A stretch of DNA of 64,000 nucleotides. Origin: Actinobacteria bacterium UBA2272 (GTDB lineage: Bacteria; Actinomycetota; Coriobacteriia; Anaerosomatales; Anaerosomataceae). The stretch covers positions 208,093-272,092 of the forward strand of contig DDXA01000001.1 in the NCBI GenBank assembly GCA_002347725.1, given 5' to 3'. Position 1 is the first letter of the stretch, and the number at the start of each line of letters is the position of its first letter. Made by a program: the position numbers and the translations under genes. Below are positions 1-8,624 of the stretch, one piece after another. The notes beneath the pieces were generated by a model. The model saw nothing but the letters and a program-made list of their open reading frames with translations. It searched no databases and was not told the origin of the DNA.

Positions 1-1146
1 GTCGTCGAGGAGTACGAGACGCTGCGCGCCGCCACCGGCGGGGATCTGGACCGCACGGCATTCCGCCTGTTCGACCTCGACGGGTCGCTGCTCGCACTCA
101 GGCCGGAGATGACCGTGCCTATCGCCCGGGTCGTGGCCTCACGGCTGACGGGCACGCCGGGACCACATCGCATCCGCTACGTCGCTGACGTCTTCCGCGA
201 GCATGCTTCGCTCCGCGGCCAGGCGCGTCAGTTCACACAGGTGGGCGTCGAACTCGTCGGCACGCGCGGGCCTGCCGCCGACGTCGAGGTCGTCTTGCTT
301 CTGATAGCGGCGCTGGAGGCTGCAGGGCTGTCGTCGTACCTGGTCGGCATCGGCACCGCCGAGGTGCTCCGTGCACTCGTCGAGCGGGCGGGCGGACCTG
401 CCGAGTGGCGCGACGCGGCGATCGCCGCCGCGCAGAGCCGCAACCTGGTCGAGCTCGACCGTCTCGCCGGCCGTGAGGATCTCGACCCCGCACTGTCAGC
501 CGCCCTTCGCGAGGTACCGCGCATCCGCGGTGGTCGCGAGGCGCTCGATCGGTGCGATGGGCTCGCTTCGGCGTGCGGCTGTGAGGGCGTCGTGTGCGAG
601 CTGCGACAGGTGTGGACGACGCTCGAGGAGCTCGGCGCGACCGCCAACGTGCAACTCGACTTCGGCATCATGCGGTCGTTCGGCTACTACACCGGCATGC
701 AACTCGAGGCGTACGCGCCCGGGCTCGGACTGCCGCTTGCGGGGGGTGGCCGTTACGACGGTCCGCTGGCCGCGTTCGACCGGCCCGCACCGGCAGCGGG
801 ATTCGCGCTCGGCCTGGAGCGGCTGATGATCGCGCTTGCCGAGCAGGAGCGCACGCCGCGGCTCGAGCCGCTCGACGCGGTCATCGGAGGCACCGAGCCG
901 GCGGACGTCTTCCGGGCCGCTGCCCGGCTGCGTGATGCCGGGTGGCGCGTGCGTGTCGCCCCGGGCCGCACGGGCATGGCGCTCGTGCGCGATGCCGACG
1001 GCGCCCGCGCGATCGAAGCGCTCGTCGCCGAGGGTGCGGCGGTCACCCGGCTCGACCGGACCGGTGGCGTGGCGACGCCTCTCGGCGATCCGGTGCCCGA
1101 GCCGCCGCGGCTCACCTGGGCCGCACGCGGGGGTGATGAGCGATGA
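1..1146 (+). CDS. hisZ: ATP phosphoribosyltransferase regulatory subunit HisZ (5' end cut off)
   Basis: Catalytically silent paralogue of histidyl-tRNA synthetase that forms the hetero-octameric ATP phosphoribosyltransferase with short HisG, the first step of histidine biosynthesis. The reading frame is open from base 1, so the true start lies upstream; an internal ATG at 109 falls inside the class II synthetase motif LRPEMTVP and is not the start. Later segments include FGIMRSFGYYTGMQLEAY and the glycine-rich AGGGRYDGPL, typical of the HisS/HisZ core. No C-terminal anticodon-binding domain of full synthetase size is present, and the gene overlaps hisG by an ATGA junction, which favours HisZ over HisS. 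First visible gene of the his operon. Confidence 0.88.
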   Translation, partial: VVEEYETLRAATGGDLDRTAFRLFDLDGSLLALRPEMTVPIARVVASRLTGTPGPHRIRYVADVFREHASLRGQARQFTQVGVELVGTRGPAADVEVVLLLIAALEAAGLSSYLVGIGTAEVLRALVERAGGPAEWRDAAIAAAQSRNLVELDRLAGREDLDPALSAALREVPRIRGGREALDRCDGLASACGCEGVVCELRQVWTTLEELGATANVQLDFGIMRSFGYYTGMQLEAYAPGLGLPLAGGGRYDGPLAAFDRPAPAAGFALGLERLMIALAEQERTPRLEPLDAVIGGTEPADVFRAAARLRDAGWRVRVAPGRTGMALVRDADGARAIEALVAEGAAVTRLDRTGGVATPLGDPVPEPPRLTWAARGGDER

Positions 1147-1820
1147 TCGCGCGCCGCGGAGCGGGAGACCGTCCGTTGCGCATGGCGCTGCCCAAGGGCG
1201 CTCTGTACGCTGAGTCGGTCGCGCTGCTGGCGCGCGCCGGTCTCGACGTCGGCGCACTCGCGGACCCGGGACGGCAGCTCACCGTTCGTGCGGGAGACAT
1301 CGAGTACATCATCGGCAAGCCGACCGATATCCCGGTCTACGTCGCGTACGGCGGGGTGGATGTGGCCATCGCGGGCAAGGACGTGCTCATCGAGTCTGAC
1401 CTCGATGTCGTGGAGATGGCCGATCTGCACTTCGGCGGGTGCCGCTTCGTGGTGGCCGAGAGGGAGGACGCGCCACGGAGCGTCGCGGAGATCTACCGGC
1501 ATCTCGGGGTGATTCGTGTGGCGACCAAGTACCCGCGCATCACCGAGGCCCACTACGCGTCACGGGGCCTGCAGGTGGAACTCGTGAAGCTTTCGGGCAA
1601 TATCGAACTGGCGCCGCTCATCGGCCTGGCCGACCAGGTGGTGGACATCACCGCCACCGGGCGCACGCTGGCGGAGAACCGGCTGCGGATCGTGGACGAG
1701 GTGCTCGCATCGACCGCGCGGTTCGTCGCCAACCCCGTGAGTCTCAAGACGGACAGTGACCGGGTGACCGGGCTTGCGGCCGCTCTGGCCGCGGCTGCGG
1801 CACCCGCAGAGGAAGGATGA
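1143..1820 (+). CDS. hisG: ATP phosphoribosyltransferase catalytic subunit, short form
   Basis: Condenses ATP with PRPP to give phosphoribosyl-ATP, the committed step of histidine synthesis. At 225 residues it is the short form (HisG-S), which lacks the C-terminal ACT-like regulatory domain and needs HisZ, here encoded immediately upstream. Recognisable stretches are the N-terminal LRMALPKGALYAESVALL, the GGVDVAIAGKDVL region, and the PRPP-loop-like DITATGRTLAENRL. It starts at the ATG overlapping the hisZ stop and overlaps hisD by 4 bases, so translation is probably coupled. Most high-GC actinobacteria use the long HisG, so the HisZ/HisG-S pair is a lineage clue. Confidence 0.93.
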   Translation: MIARRGAGDRPLRMALPKGALYAESVALLARAGLDVGALADPGRQLTVRAGDIEYIIGKPTDIPVYVAYGGVDVAIAGKDVLIESDLDVVEMADLHFGGCRFVVAEREDAPRSVAEIYRHLGVIRVATKYPRITEAHYASRGLQVELVKLSGNIELAPLIGLADQVVDITATGRTLAENRLRIVDEVLASTARFVANPVSLKTDSDRVTGLAAALAAAAAPAEEG

Positions 1821-3133
1821 TCGACATGATGCGCCGGATCGACCTCGCGCCCGGACAAAGCCTCACCCCTGCCGATATCCCCCGCACCGGTGGGATCGAC
1901 GCCGAGGTGCTCGGCGTCGCGCAGCGGATCATCGACGACGTGCGCGCGCGCGGCGACGAGGCACTCATCGAACTCACCGCGCAGTTCGACCACGCGAGAC
2001 TCGAGGATCTGCGCGTGACCGAGGCCGAGATCGAGGCTGCGGTGGCCGAGGTGGGCGATGAGTTCCTGGCCGCCATCTCCACGGCAGCGATGGCCATCGA
2101 GGAGTTCCACGTGCGCCAGGTACAGCAGTCGTGGTTCACGACCGTCGAGGGGGGAGTCTTCCTCGGGCAGAAGGTCACGCCGATCGCGCGGGTGGGCATC
2201 TACGTACCCGGCGGACGCGCGTGCTACCCCTCGTCGGTGCTCATGAACGCGATCCCCGCGATCGTGGCCGGTGTGGCCGAGATCGCCATGGTCGTTCCGC
2301 CTGACGCCGACGGCCGCGTGAATCCCTACACGCTCGCGGCAGCGTCCGAGCTGGGACTGGACGAGATCTACAAGATCGGCGGCGCGCAGGCCATCGCAGC
2401 CCTTGCGTACGGCACGGCAACCGTGCCGCGGGTCGACAAGATCACCGGCCCGGGCAACGCCTATGTCACCGCTGCCAAGAAGCTCGTGATGGGCGACGTG
2501 GGCATCGACATGCTGGCCGGCCCCTCGGAAGTGCTGATACTCGCCGACGAGACCGCCGAGCCCGCGTTCGTCGCGATCGATCTCATGGCGCAGGCCGAGC
2601 ACGACCCGAGGGCGGCGACGTACCTCGTGACCACCGACAGCACGCTTCCCGGCGATGTGGAACTGGCGCTTCGCGAGCTGCTCTCCACCTCGCCTCGCGC
2701 GGAGGTCATCGAACGCTCACTCACCGACAACGGCGTCATGATCGTCTGTCCCGATGTGAACGTCGCGCTTCACGCCGCCAATCTCATCGCCCCCGAACAC
2801 CTCGAGGTCATGATGGCCGAGCCGTTCGAACTGCTCGGCTCCATAGACAACGCCGGGGCGATCTTCTTGGGGCCCTGGACGCCCGAGAGCGTGGGCGACT
2901 ATGTGGCCGGGCCCAACCACGTGCTTCCCACCGGCGGGACGGCGCGTTTCTCGAGCCCGCTGTCGGTGGACGACTTCCAGAAGCGCTCGTCTGTGCTGAG
3001 CTACTCACTCGAGGGGCTCGAGGTGGACGCACCTGCGGTGATGACGATCGCGCAGGCCGAGGGGCTCGAGGCGCACGCCAGAGCCGTGGCACTCAGGCTG
3101 GCGATGGCGTACGGGCTGGAGGATGAGGCATAG
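1817..3133 (+). CDS. hisD: Histidinol dehydrogenase
   Basis: Catalyses the last two steps of histidine biosynthesis, oxidising L-histidinol to L-histidine with two NAD+, using a zinc site. The 438-residue length is normal. Diagnostic segments are the glycine-rich VGIYVPGGRACYPSSVLMN, KITGPGNAYVTAAKKLV and the catalytic-region AEHDPRAATYLVT, and near the C-terminus VAGPNHVLPTGGTARFSSPL with the histidine and threonine expected near the active site. The ATG overlaps the hisG stop; a second ATG lies four codons in. The gene abuts hisC with no gap. Confidence 0.96.
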   Translation: MIDMMRRIDLAPGQSLTPADIPRTGGIDAEVLGVAQRIIDDVRARGDEALIELTAQFDHARLEDLRVTEAEIEAAVAEVGDEFLAAISTAAMAIEEFHVRQVQQSWFTTVEGGVFLGQKVTPIARVGIYVPGGRACYPSSVLMNAIPAIVAGVAEIAMVVPPDADGRVNPYTLAAASELGLDEIYKIGGAQAIAALAYGTATVPRVDKITGPGNAYVTAAKKLVMGDVGIDMLAGPSEVLILADETAEPAFVAIDLMAQAEHDPRAATYLVTTDSTLPGDVELALRELLSTSPRAEVIERSLTDNGVMIVCPDVNVALHAANLIAPEHLEVMMAEPFELLGSIDNAGAIFLGPWTPESVGDYVAGPNHVLPTGGTARFSSPLSVDDFQKRSSVLSYSLEGLEVDAPAVMTIAQAEGLEAHARAVALRLAMAYGLEDEA

Positions 3134-4270
3134 GTGGACCGTCTAAGAGCCCCCCGAAGCGAACTCGAGGACCTGACACCGTACGACGCCAGGGACGTGC
3201 ATGCCGAGATCGTGCTCGCGGCCAACGAGAGCCCGCACAACCTGCCGGGCGAGATCCTCGACAGGCTGGCCGACCACGTACGCGAGCAGATCCCGTTCAA
3301 TCGGTACCCCGATCCGCTGGCGACCCGGCTGCGTACGATGATCGCCGAGGCCAACGGACTCGAGGCCGATAACGTGCTTGTCGGCAACGGCGGAGACGAG
3401 ATCATCCTCGACATCGTGCTTGCCTGGGGCGGTCCGGGCCGGACGCTCGTGGACCTGCCGCCCACTTTCGCGATGTACGGCGTTGACGCACGTATGACGG
3501 GAACGGGCGTGATCGAGCTGCCGCGGCTGGCGGACTTCTCGGTGGACGGCCCGGCGCTGTTCGCCACCATCGCCGAGCACGACCCCGATATCATCGTGGT
3601 GGCCAACCCCAACAACCCGACGGGTTCCATGGCGCCCGAGACGCTGCTCATCGACGTGCTGAACGCCACCGATGCACTCGTGCTCGTCGACGAGGCGTAC
3701 TTCGAGTTCAGCCGCCAGACGATGCGACCGCACATGGAGCGGCACCCGAACCTCGCGATCCTGCGGACGTTCTCCAAGGCGTTCTCGCTTGCGGGACTGC
3801 GCGCGGGGTACCTGCTCGCACACGAGGATCTCATCCGTGAGCTCACCAAGGTGCGGCAGCCGTACTCGGTCAACCGCTTCACACAGGTGGCGGCGGCGCT
3901 CGCGTTCCGCGAGCGCGTGGTGTTCGAGGCGGGCGTCCGCGAGACCATGCGCAACCGGGACGCCCTGTTGCACGGGCTCGACGCGATCGAGGGCGTCGAG
4001 GTGTTCCCTTCGGAGGCGAACTTCGTGCTCTTCCGGATGGAGCACGCCTCCGCGGTCTGGCGCGACCTGCTCCACGACCACTCGATCCTCGTGCGCGATC
4101 TTTCGCGTGCCGCGGGCCTCGAGGACTGCCTGCGGGTGACCGTCGGCACCGCGGAGGAGATCACCCGGTTCTTGAGTGCGATGGATGAGATCATGGCGTC
4201 AAAACGCATGGCAGCGCACTTCGGCCTGGCCGCGACGGCGTCGAGACACCTCGAGAGGGACGGTGAGTGA
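3134..4270 (+). CDS. hisC: Histidinol-phosphate aminotransferase
   Basis: PLP-dependent fold-type I aminotransferase converting imidazole-acetol phosphate and glutamate to L-histidinol phosphate. The 378-residue product shows NESPHNLP near the N-terminus, the NPNNPTGS motif, the LVDEAYFEF aspartate that contacts PLP, and the Schiff-base lysine in RTFSKAFSLAGLRAGY. It begins with GTG directly after the hisD stop and overlaps hisB by a few bases. Aromatic or acidic aminotransferases share the fold, but the operon position makes HisC the clear assignment. Confidence 0.95.
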   Translation: MDRLRAPRSELEDLTPYDARDVHAEIVLAANESPHNLPGEILDRLADHVREQIPFNRYPDPLATRLRTMIAEANGLEADNVLVGNGGDEIILDIVLAWGGPGRTLVDLPPTFAMYGVDARMTGTGVIELPRLADFSVDGPALFATIAEHDPDIIVVANPNNPTGSMAPETLLIDVLNATDALVLVDEAYFEFSRQTMRPHMERHPNLAILRTFSKAFSLAGLRAGYLLAHEDLIRELTKVRQPYSVNRFTQVAAALAFRERVVFEAGVRETMRNRDALLHGLDAIEGVEVFPSEANFVLFRMEHASAVWRDLLHDHSILVRDLSRAAGLEDCLRVTVGTAEEITRFLSAMDEIMASKRMAAHFGLAATASRHLERDGE

Positions 4271-4859
4271 CGTGGATCGCAGCGCGACGATCGAGCGCCG
4301 GACATCGGAGACCGATATCACACTGACGCTCGGCCTGGACGGCGACGGTTCCGCGGCGGTGGAGACCGGTGTCCCGTTCTTCGACCACATGCTCGACGCG
4401 TTCGGCCGACACGGCCTGTTCGCCCTCGCCGTGGCTGCGACCGGCGATCTCGACGTTGACGCGCACCACACGGTAGAGGACGTGGGCATCTGTCTCGGCT
4501 CCGCACTGTGCGAGGCGCTCGGCGACAAGCGCGGCATCCGGCGGTTCGGCTCAGCGGTCGTGCCGATGGACGAGGCCCTCGTGCTCGTCGCGGTCGACAT
4601 CTCGGGCCGCGGGCAGCTGCACTATGCGGTCGATCTGCCCATCGAGATCATCGGCACGTTCGACACGACGCTTGCCCGGGAGTTCATGGTCGCGCTCGCC
4701 ACGAGCGCCGGTATCACGCTGCACGTGCGCAGTCTCGCCGGCGACAACGCGCACCACATCATCGAGGCGGCGTTCAAGGCGCTCGCCCGCGCACTTGCCG
4801 AGGCCGTCTCGCTCGATCCGCGCGTGACCGGCGTGCCGTCGACGAAAGGCGCGCTGTGA
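4263..4859 (+). CDS. hisB: Imidazoleglycerol-phosphate dehydratase
   Basis: Manganese-dependent dehydration of imidazole glycerol phosphate to imidazole acetol phosphate. The monofunctional 198-residue form carries the metal-binding repeats: FFDHMLDAFGRHGLF and DVDAHHTVEDVGICLG in the first half, and LHVRSLAGDNAHHIIEAAFKA in the second. I chose the GTG at 4263, overlapping the hisC stop by 8 bases and preceded by GAGAGGGA; GTG at 4272 is an alternative. The frame continues open upstream inside hisC, but that part has no family similarity. There is no phosphatase domain, unlike the enterobacterial bifunctional HisB. Confidence 0.94.
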   Translation: MSDVDRSATIERRTSETDITLTLGLDGDGSAAVETGVPFFDHMLDAFGRHGLFALAVAATGDLDVDAHHTVEDVGICLGSALCEALGDKRGIRRFGSAVVPMDEALVLVAVDISGRGQLHYAVDLPIEIIGTFDTTLAREFMVALATSAGITLHVRSLAGDNAHHIIEAAFKALARALAEAVSLDPRVTGVPSTKGAL

Positions 4860-5479
4860 TCGCGATCGTCGACTACGGGATGGGCAACCTGCGGAGTGTC
4901 GAGAAGGGCTTCGAGCATGCCGGCGTGGCCGACATCGCCATCACCGGCGACCCGGGTGTGGTCGCCACGGCCGACGGCATCGTGCTTCCCGGTGTGGGCG
5001 CGTTTCGCGATGCGGCCGCACACTTGCGCAACGGCGGACTCCGTGAGGTGATCCTCGCGCGCATCGGGGAAGGTGTCCCGTTCCTCGGCATCTGCCTGGG
5101 CATGCAGCTTCTCGCCGACGTGGGGCTCGAGGACGGCGAGTGGGAGGGGCTCGGGGTCATGGGCGGCACGTGCGAACGCCTGCCCGGCGGCGTGAAGGTA
5201 CCGCACATCGGCTGGAACACGGTCGAGTACCCGCGCGAGAGCCCGCTGTTTGCCGGCATCCCGGCCGGAACCGCCTTCTACTTCGTCCACTCGTACCATC
5301 TCAAGCCGGCCGATCCGTCCTGTATCATCGGCCTGACGAGCCACGGGATCGACTTCGCGGCGGCGGTGGGCGCGGGCAACGTCTACGCGGTGCAGTTCCA
5401 CCCCGAGAAGTCCTCCGCCGCGGGCCTCGCACTGCTCGGCAACTTCGGTTCCATCGTGAGAGAGAGTGCCAGCCGATGA
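4856..5479 (+). CDS. hisH: Imidazole glycerol phosphate synthase, glutamine amidotransferase subunit
   Basis: Class I glutaminase that supplies ammonia through a tunnel to HisF. The 207-residue protein opens with IAIVDYGMGNLRSV, carries the nucleophile elbow FLGICLGMQLL with the catalytic cysteine, and ends with the His-Glu pair in YAVQFHPEKS. The start is the GTG of a GTGA overlap with the hisB stop; the frame stays open upstream only as a shadow of hisB. It joins hisA by an ATGA overlap. Confidence 0.95.
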   Translation: MIAIVDYGMGNLRSVEKGFEHAGVADIAITGDPGVVATADGIVLPGVGAFRDAAAHLRNGGLREVILARIGEGVPFLGICLGMQLLADVGLEDGEWEGLGVMGGTCERLPGGVKVPHIGWNTVEYPRESPLFAGIPAGTAFYFVHSYHLKPADPSCIIGLTSHGIDFAAAVGAGNVYAVQFHPEKSSAAGLALLGNFGSIVRESASR

Positions 5480-6201
5480 TCATCTTCCCGGCTATCGACA
5501 TCCTGGACGGGCGGGCCGTCCGTCTCATGCAGGGCCGCCTGGATGCGGTCACGGTCTACAACGAGCGCCCCGTGGATCAGGCACGTCAGTTCATAGACGC
5601 CGGTGCCGAGTGGATCCACGTGGTCGATCTCGATGGTGCCGTGCTCGGAACGCCGGCCAACATCGATCTCGTGCATCGCATCGCGGCGCTCGGCGTGCCG
5701 GTGCAGACCGGGGGCGGGATCCGTTCGATGGACACGATCGAGCGCATGTTCGACGCGGGCGTCAGACGCGTGGTGCTCGGTACCGCGCTCGTTCGTGAGC
5801 CGGGGCTCGTGGCCGAGGCGTGCGATCGATACGACGGCATCGTCGCCGGCATCGATGCGCGCGACGGCAAGGTCGCCATCGAGGGCTGGCGCGAGGGCAC
5901 CGACCACGGTGTGCTGGACCTCATCCGCGAGCTCGAGCTTCTCGGCGTCAAGCGGCTTGCCTACACGGACATCTCCAAGGACGGTATGCAGACCGGCGTG
6001 AACTACGGCGCCTACCGGGCGCTCGTCTCCCAGATCGACATCCCGGTGGTAGCCTCAGGCGGCGTTTCCACGCTCGATGACATCCGGGACCTGGTCACAC
6101 TCGGCGCGCAACTCGAGGGCGTCATCGTCGGCCGCGCGCTTTACGAGAACTCCTTCACGCTCGCAGACGCGATCGCCGTCGGCCGCGACGGGGAGGACTG
6201 A
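5476..6201 (+). CDS. hisA: Phosphoribosylformimino-AICAR phosphate isomerase
   Basis: (Beta-alpha)8-barrel isomerase that opens the ribose ring of ProFAR by an Amadori rearrangement. The 241-residue product begins IIFPAIDILDGRAVRLMQG, with the catalytic aspartate early in the barrel, and has GGGIRSMDTIERMFDAG and VVASGGVSTLDDI phosphate-binding loops. In Streptomyces and Mycobacterium this gene is the dual-specificity priA because trpF is missing; here a separate trpF lies in the trp operon, so a HisA-only role is sufficient. It starts at the ATG overlapping the hisH stop. Confidence 0.94.
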   Translation: MIIFPAIDILDGRAVRLMQGRLDAVTVYNERPVDQARQFIDAGAEWIHVVDLDGAVLGTPANIDLVHRIAALGVPVQTGGGIRSMDTIERMFDAGVRRVVLGTALVREPGLVAEACDRYDGIVAGIDARDGKVAIEGWREGTDHGVLDLIRELELLGVKRLAYTDISKDGMQTGVNYGAYRALVSQIDIPVVASGGVSTLDDIRDLVTLGAQLEGVIVGRALYENSFTLADAIAVGRDGED

Positions 6202-6208
6202 GGCCGGC

Positions 6209-6976
6209 ATGCTCACCAAGCGAGTCATCCCCTGTCTTGACGTACACGAGGGCCGGGTCGTCAAGGGCGTCAACTTCGTGAACCTGCGCGACGCGGGTGA
6301 TCCGGTGGAGCTCGCCGCCATCTACGACCGCGAGGGAGCCGACGAGGTCGTGTTCCTCGATATCACCGCTACGCACGAGGAGCGGCCGTCGATGCTCGAC
6401 GTCGCTACGCGCACGGCCGAGGAGGTCTTCATCCCGTACACGGTTGGCGGCGGCATGCGCACCTCGGCCGACATCAGGGAGATGCTCGCCGCGGGCGCCG
6501 ACAAGATCTCGATGAACTCGGCGGCGGTCACCGATCCCGCACTGATCACGACCACCTCGCAGCAGTTCGGCTCGCAGTGCATCGTGGTGGCGATCGACGC
6601 GCGGCGCGTGCCCGGTTCGAACCCGGCGCGGTGGGAGGTCTTCGTGGCGGGTGGCCGCACCAACACGGGGCTCGATGCGGTGGCGTGGGCTGCCGAGGCC
6701 GAGCGCAGGGGCTCGGGAGAGATCCTGCTGACGAGCATGGACTGCGACGGCACCAAGGACGGCTACGACATCGACCTGACCCGGGCGGTCACGCACGCGG
6801 TCAACATCCCGGTCATCGCGAGCGGCGGGGCTGGCGAGCTCGATCATTTCGCCGAGGTCGTGGTCGAGGCCGACGCCGATGCGGTGCTCGCCGCGAGCGT
6901 CTTCCACTTCGGCGAGTTCTCGATCAGACAGGTCAAAGAGGCGATGGCCGCCCACGGCGTGCCGGTGCGACTCTAG
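6209..6976 (+). CDS. hisF: Imidazole glycerol phosphate synthase, cyclase subunit
   Basis: Barrel cyclase that uses ammonia from HisH to convert PRFAR into imidazole glycerol phosphate and AICAR. The 255-residue protein opens with LTKRVIPCLDVHEGRVVKG, including the catalytic Asp, and contains DEVVFLDITAT, GGGMRTSADIREML and the second catalytic Asp in TSMDCDGTKDGYD. The ATG at 6209, seven bases after the hisA stop, gives the standard N-terminus; the frame is also open upstream but that segment is hisA in another frame. Confidence 0.96.
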   Translation: MLTKRVIPCLDVHEGRVVKGVNFVNLRDAGDPVELAAIYDREGADEVVFLDITATHEERPSMLDVATRTAEEVFIPYTVGGGMRTSADIREMLAAGADKISMNSAAVTDPALITTTSQQFGSQCIVVAIDARRVPGSNPARWEVFVAGGRTNTGLDAVAWAAEAERRGSGEILLTSMDCDGTKDGYDIDLTRAVTHAVNIPVIASGGAGELDHFAEVVVEADADAVLAASVFHFGEFSIRQVKEAMAAHGVPVRL

Positions 6977-6986
6977 AGGAGCTACG

Positions 6987-7469
6987 GTGCGGGCGATGCG
7001 CAAAGAGAGGGACCGGATGCCGGCGGCCGCGTGCGAGGCGCTGCTCGGGCGGGCTCCCGTTCTCAGGCTGGGGATCGCCGACGCCGACGGTCCGTACGTG
7101 GTGCCGGTGAACTTCGGGTACGAGGACGGACGTCTGTACGTGCACGGACCGCTCGAGGGGCGCAGGATCGACGCGGTGCGCGCCGACCCGCGCGTGTGTT
7201 TCGAGGTCGACGAGGGGGAGGTCGTCCGTGCGGAGCGTCCATGCGGATTCACGGCCCGGTTCGCGAGCGTCATCGGGTACGGGATGGCGCGCCTGCTCGA
7301 ATCACCCGACGACAGGCGGCGCGGGCTTGACGCGATCATGCGTCACTACGACGGCCCTACGGGGGATATGCCGGAGGAGACAGTCGCCCGCACGAGTGTC
7401 ATGGAGATAGTGATCGAGTCGATGGACGGGAAATGGCATCTCGTCGCGCCGGGGTCGGGGGGCGCGTGA
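6987..7469 (+). CDS. Pyridoxamine 5'-phosphate oxidase-fold, putative flavin-binding protein
   Basis: A 160-residue protein of the split-barrel FMN-binding fold, similar in outline to the NimA/5-nitroimidazole-resistance-like branch. The pattern is an early helix, then APVLRLGIADADGPYVVPVNFGYEDGRLYVHGP, then a central PRVCFEVDEGEVV strand. Substrate and physiological role cannot be read from the sequence, and whether it binds FMN, F420 or haem is open. The GTG start is preceded by AGAGGAG at good spacing, 10 bases after hisF; an ATG at 6996 is the alternative. It overlaps the next gene by GTGA, so it is probably co-transcribed with his genes although no link to histidine synthesis is evident. 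Confidence 0.75.
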   Translation: MRAMRKERDRMPAAACEALLGRAPVLRLGIADADGPYVVPVNFGYEDGRLYVHGPLEGRRIDAVRADPRVCFEVDEGEVVRAERPCGFTARFASVIGYGMARLLESPDDRRRGLDAIMRHYDGPTGDMPEETVARTSVMEIVIESMDGKWHLVAPGSGGA

Positions 7470-7906
7470 ACATGGAGACACGTCCGGGGAGGATGGTCTC
7501 TTCTATCGCAGCGGGGGCCGCGTTCCCGACGCTGGCGCTGGCACTCGCCGCGTCGGCGCCGCTGGTGAACAACCGCTTCATCACGCCGATCGACGGTCGG
7601 ATCCTGGTGATCACCTGGTGGTTCGTGGTGCCGCTCGGCGTTGCGCTGGCGGTGCTCCGGAGCAGGCGCCTGTGGCCGGGGATGGTGGTCGGCGTGTGGT
7701 CGGCGATCGCGTTCCAGCTGTCGCTCGTGCTTGTCACGCCCGTAGCCGAGCGCCCCGATATGGCACTGTCGCCCACGTCGCTGCTTGGCGCGGTCGCTGT
7801 GCTCGCCGCACCGTGGGCGATCGGCATGATACTCGGCTGGAACTCAGTCACCCGGCGGCCGATGCGGCGCGACGGCGTGCCGCGCGATGGCGCGTCATCC
7901 GGATGA
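7466..7906 (+). CDS. Small four-helix membrane protein of unknown function
   Basis: I do not recognise a family. The 146-residue product has four hydrophobic segments likely to span the membrane: roughly residues 13-32, 44-62, 68-90 and 105-125, separated by short loops such as APLVNNRF and TPVAERPDMALSPT. The C-terminus is short and arginine-rich, suggesting a cytoplasmic tail. The start is taken as the GTG overlapping the previous stop; ATG at 7472 is equally possible. It sits between the flavin-fold gene and hisIE, so it is a passenger in the his operon. Confidence 0.6.
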   Translation: MNMETRPGRMVSSIAAGAAFPTLALALAASAPLVNNRFITPIDGRILVITWWFVVPLGVALAVLRSRRLWPGMVVGVWSAIAFQLSLVLVTPVAERPDMALSPTSLLGAVAVLAAPWAIGMILGWNSVTRRPMRRDGVPRDGASSG

Positions 7907-7914
7907 GCGCCCGC

Positions 7915-7920
7915 TACAAT
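7915..7920 (+). promoter_or_regulatory. Possible -10 element (TACAAT) ahead of hisIE
   Basis: TACAAT, a five-of-six match to the -10 consensus, lies about 30 bases before the chosen hisIE start. No convincing -35 hexamer is found 16-18 bases upstream. It could provide an internal promoter after the two passenger genes, but it may be chance. Confidence 0.3.
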
Positions 7921-7952
7921 ACTCGCTGACCCACCGTGAGCCGGAGGTGTAC

Positions 7953-8615
7953 GTGGACCGCGAACGTGACTCGCTCGACATCGAGGATCTGAAGTACGAC
8001 GACGACGGGCTCATCCCCGCCATCGTCCAGCAACACGGCACGGGCGAGATACTCATGCTCGCGTACATGAACGCCGCCTCTCTCGCCAAGACGATGGAGA
8101 CCGGCTACACGTGGTTCTGGAGCCGCTCGCGGCAGAAGTACTGGCAGAAGGGTGAGAGCTCGGGGCACGTGCAGGCGGTGCGCGAGATCCGCTATGACTG
8201 CGATGCCGATACGCTGCTCGTAATCGTCGATCAGGTCGGGCCGGGTGCCTGTCACACTGGTGAGCGCAGTTGCTTCTACCGGACGCTGTGGACAGCGCCA
8301 TCCGACGGGGACGGGAAGGCCGCCGCGCCGGATCTCGGTGGGGTCCTTGCGGCGCTCTTCGGCGTGCTCGAGCAGCGCAAGCGCGACATGCCCGAGGGCA
8401 GCTACACGGCGAAGCTGCTCGCCGGCCCCGAGGACTCGCTGCTCAAGAAGATCGCCGAGGAGTCCGGCGAGGTGATCATGGCGGCCAAGGACGCCGACGC
8501 GGATCACCTTCGCTACGAGATAGCCGACCTCGTCTACCACCTGCTCGTGGTGATGACGCGTCATGGCATCGCACTCGGCGATCTGGCTGCCGAGCTCGAC
8601 GGCCGCAGCAAGTAG
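7953..8615 (+). CDS. hisI: Bifunctional phosphoribosyl-AMP cyclohydrolase / phosphoribosyl-ATP pyrophosphatase
   Basis: HisIE fusion catalysing steps two and three of histidine synthesis. Residues about 1-115 are the zinc-dependent cyclohydrolase with MLAYMNAASLAKT, WFWSRSRQKYWQKGESSGH, the metal-site YDCDADTLL and the ACHTGERSCFYR cysteine pair. Residues about 130-220 are the all-alpha MazG-like pyrophosphatase with SYTAKLL, LKKIAEESGEVIMAAK and EIADLVYHLLVVM. GTG 7953 follows GGAGG by five bases; the frame is open further upstream to 7887 but would then overlap the previous gene. Its separation from hisF by two unrelated genes is unusual. Confidence 0.93.
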   Translation: MDRERDSLDIEDLKYDDDGLIPAIVQQHGTGEILMLAYMNAASLAKTMETGYTWFWSRSRQKYWQKGESSGHVQAVREIRYDCDADTLLVIVDQVGPGACHTGERSCFYRTLWTAPSDGDGKAAAPDLGGVLAALFGVLEQRKRDMPEGSYTAKLLAGPEDSLLKKIAEESGEVIMAAKDADADHLRYEIADLVYHLLVVMTRHGIALGDLAAELDGRSK

Positions 8616-8624
8616 CGGCAACCG

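Noticed and set aside
109..111. ATG as the start of hisZ
   Set aside because: It lies inside the conserved LRPEMT motif and the frame is open to base 1, so the gene begins before the window.
5476..6201. Dual-function priA instead of hisA
   Set aside because: A separate trpF is present in the trp operon, so the bifunctional enzyme is not needed, although dual activity cannot be excluded from sequence.
6601..6630. GTTCGAACCC word suggesting a tRNA T arm
   Set aside because: It is inside the hisF coding region and no cloverleaf can be formed around it.
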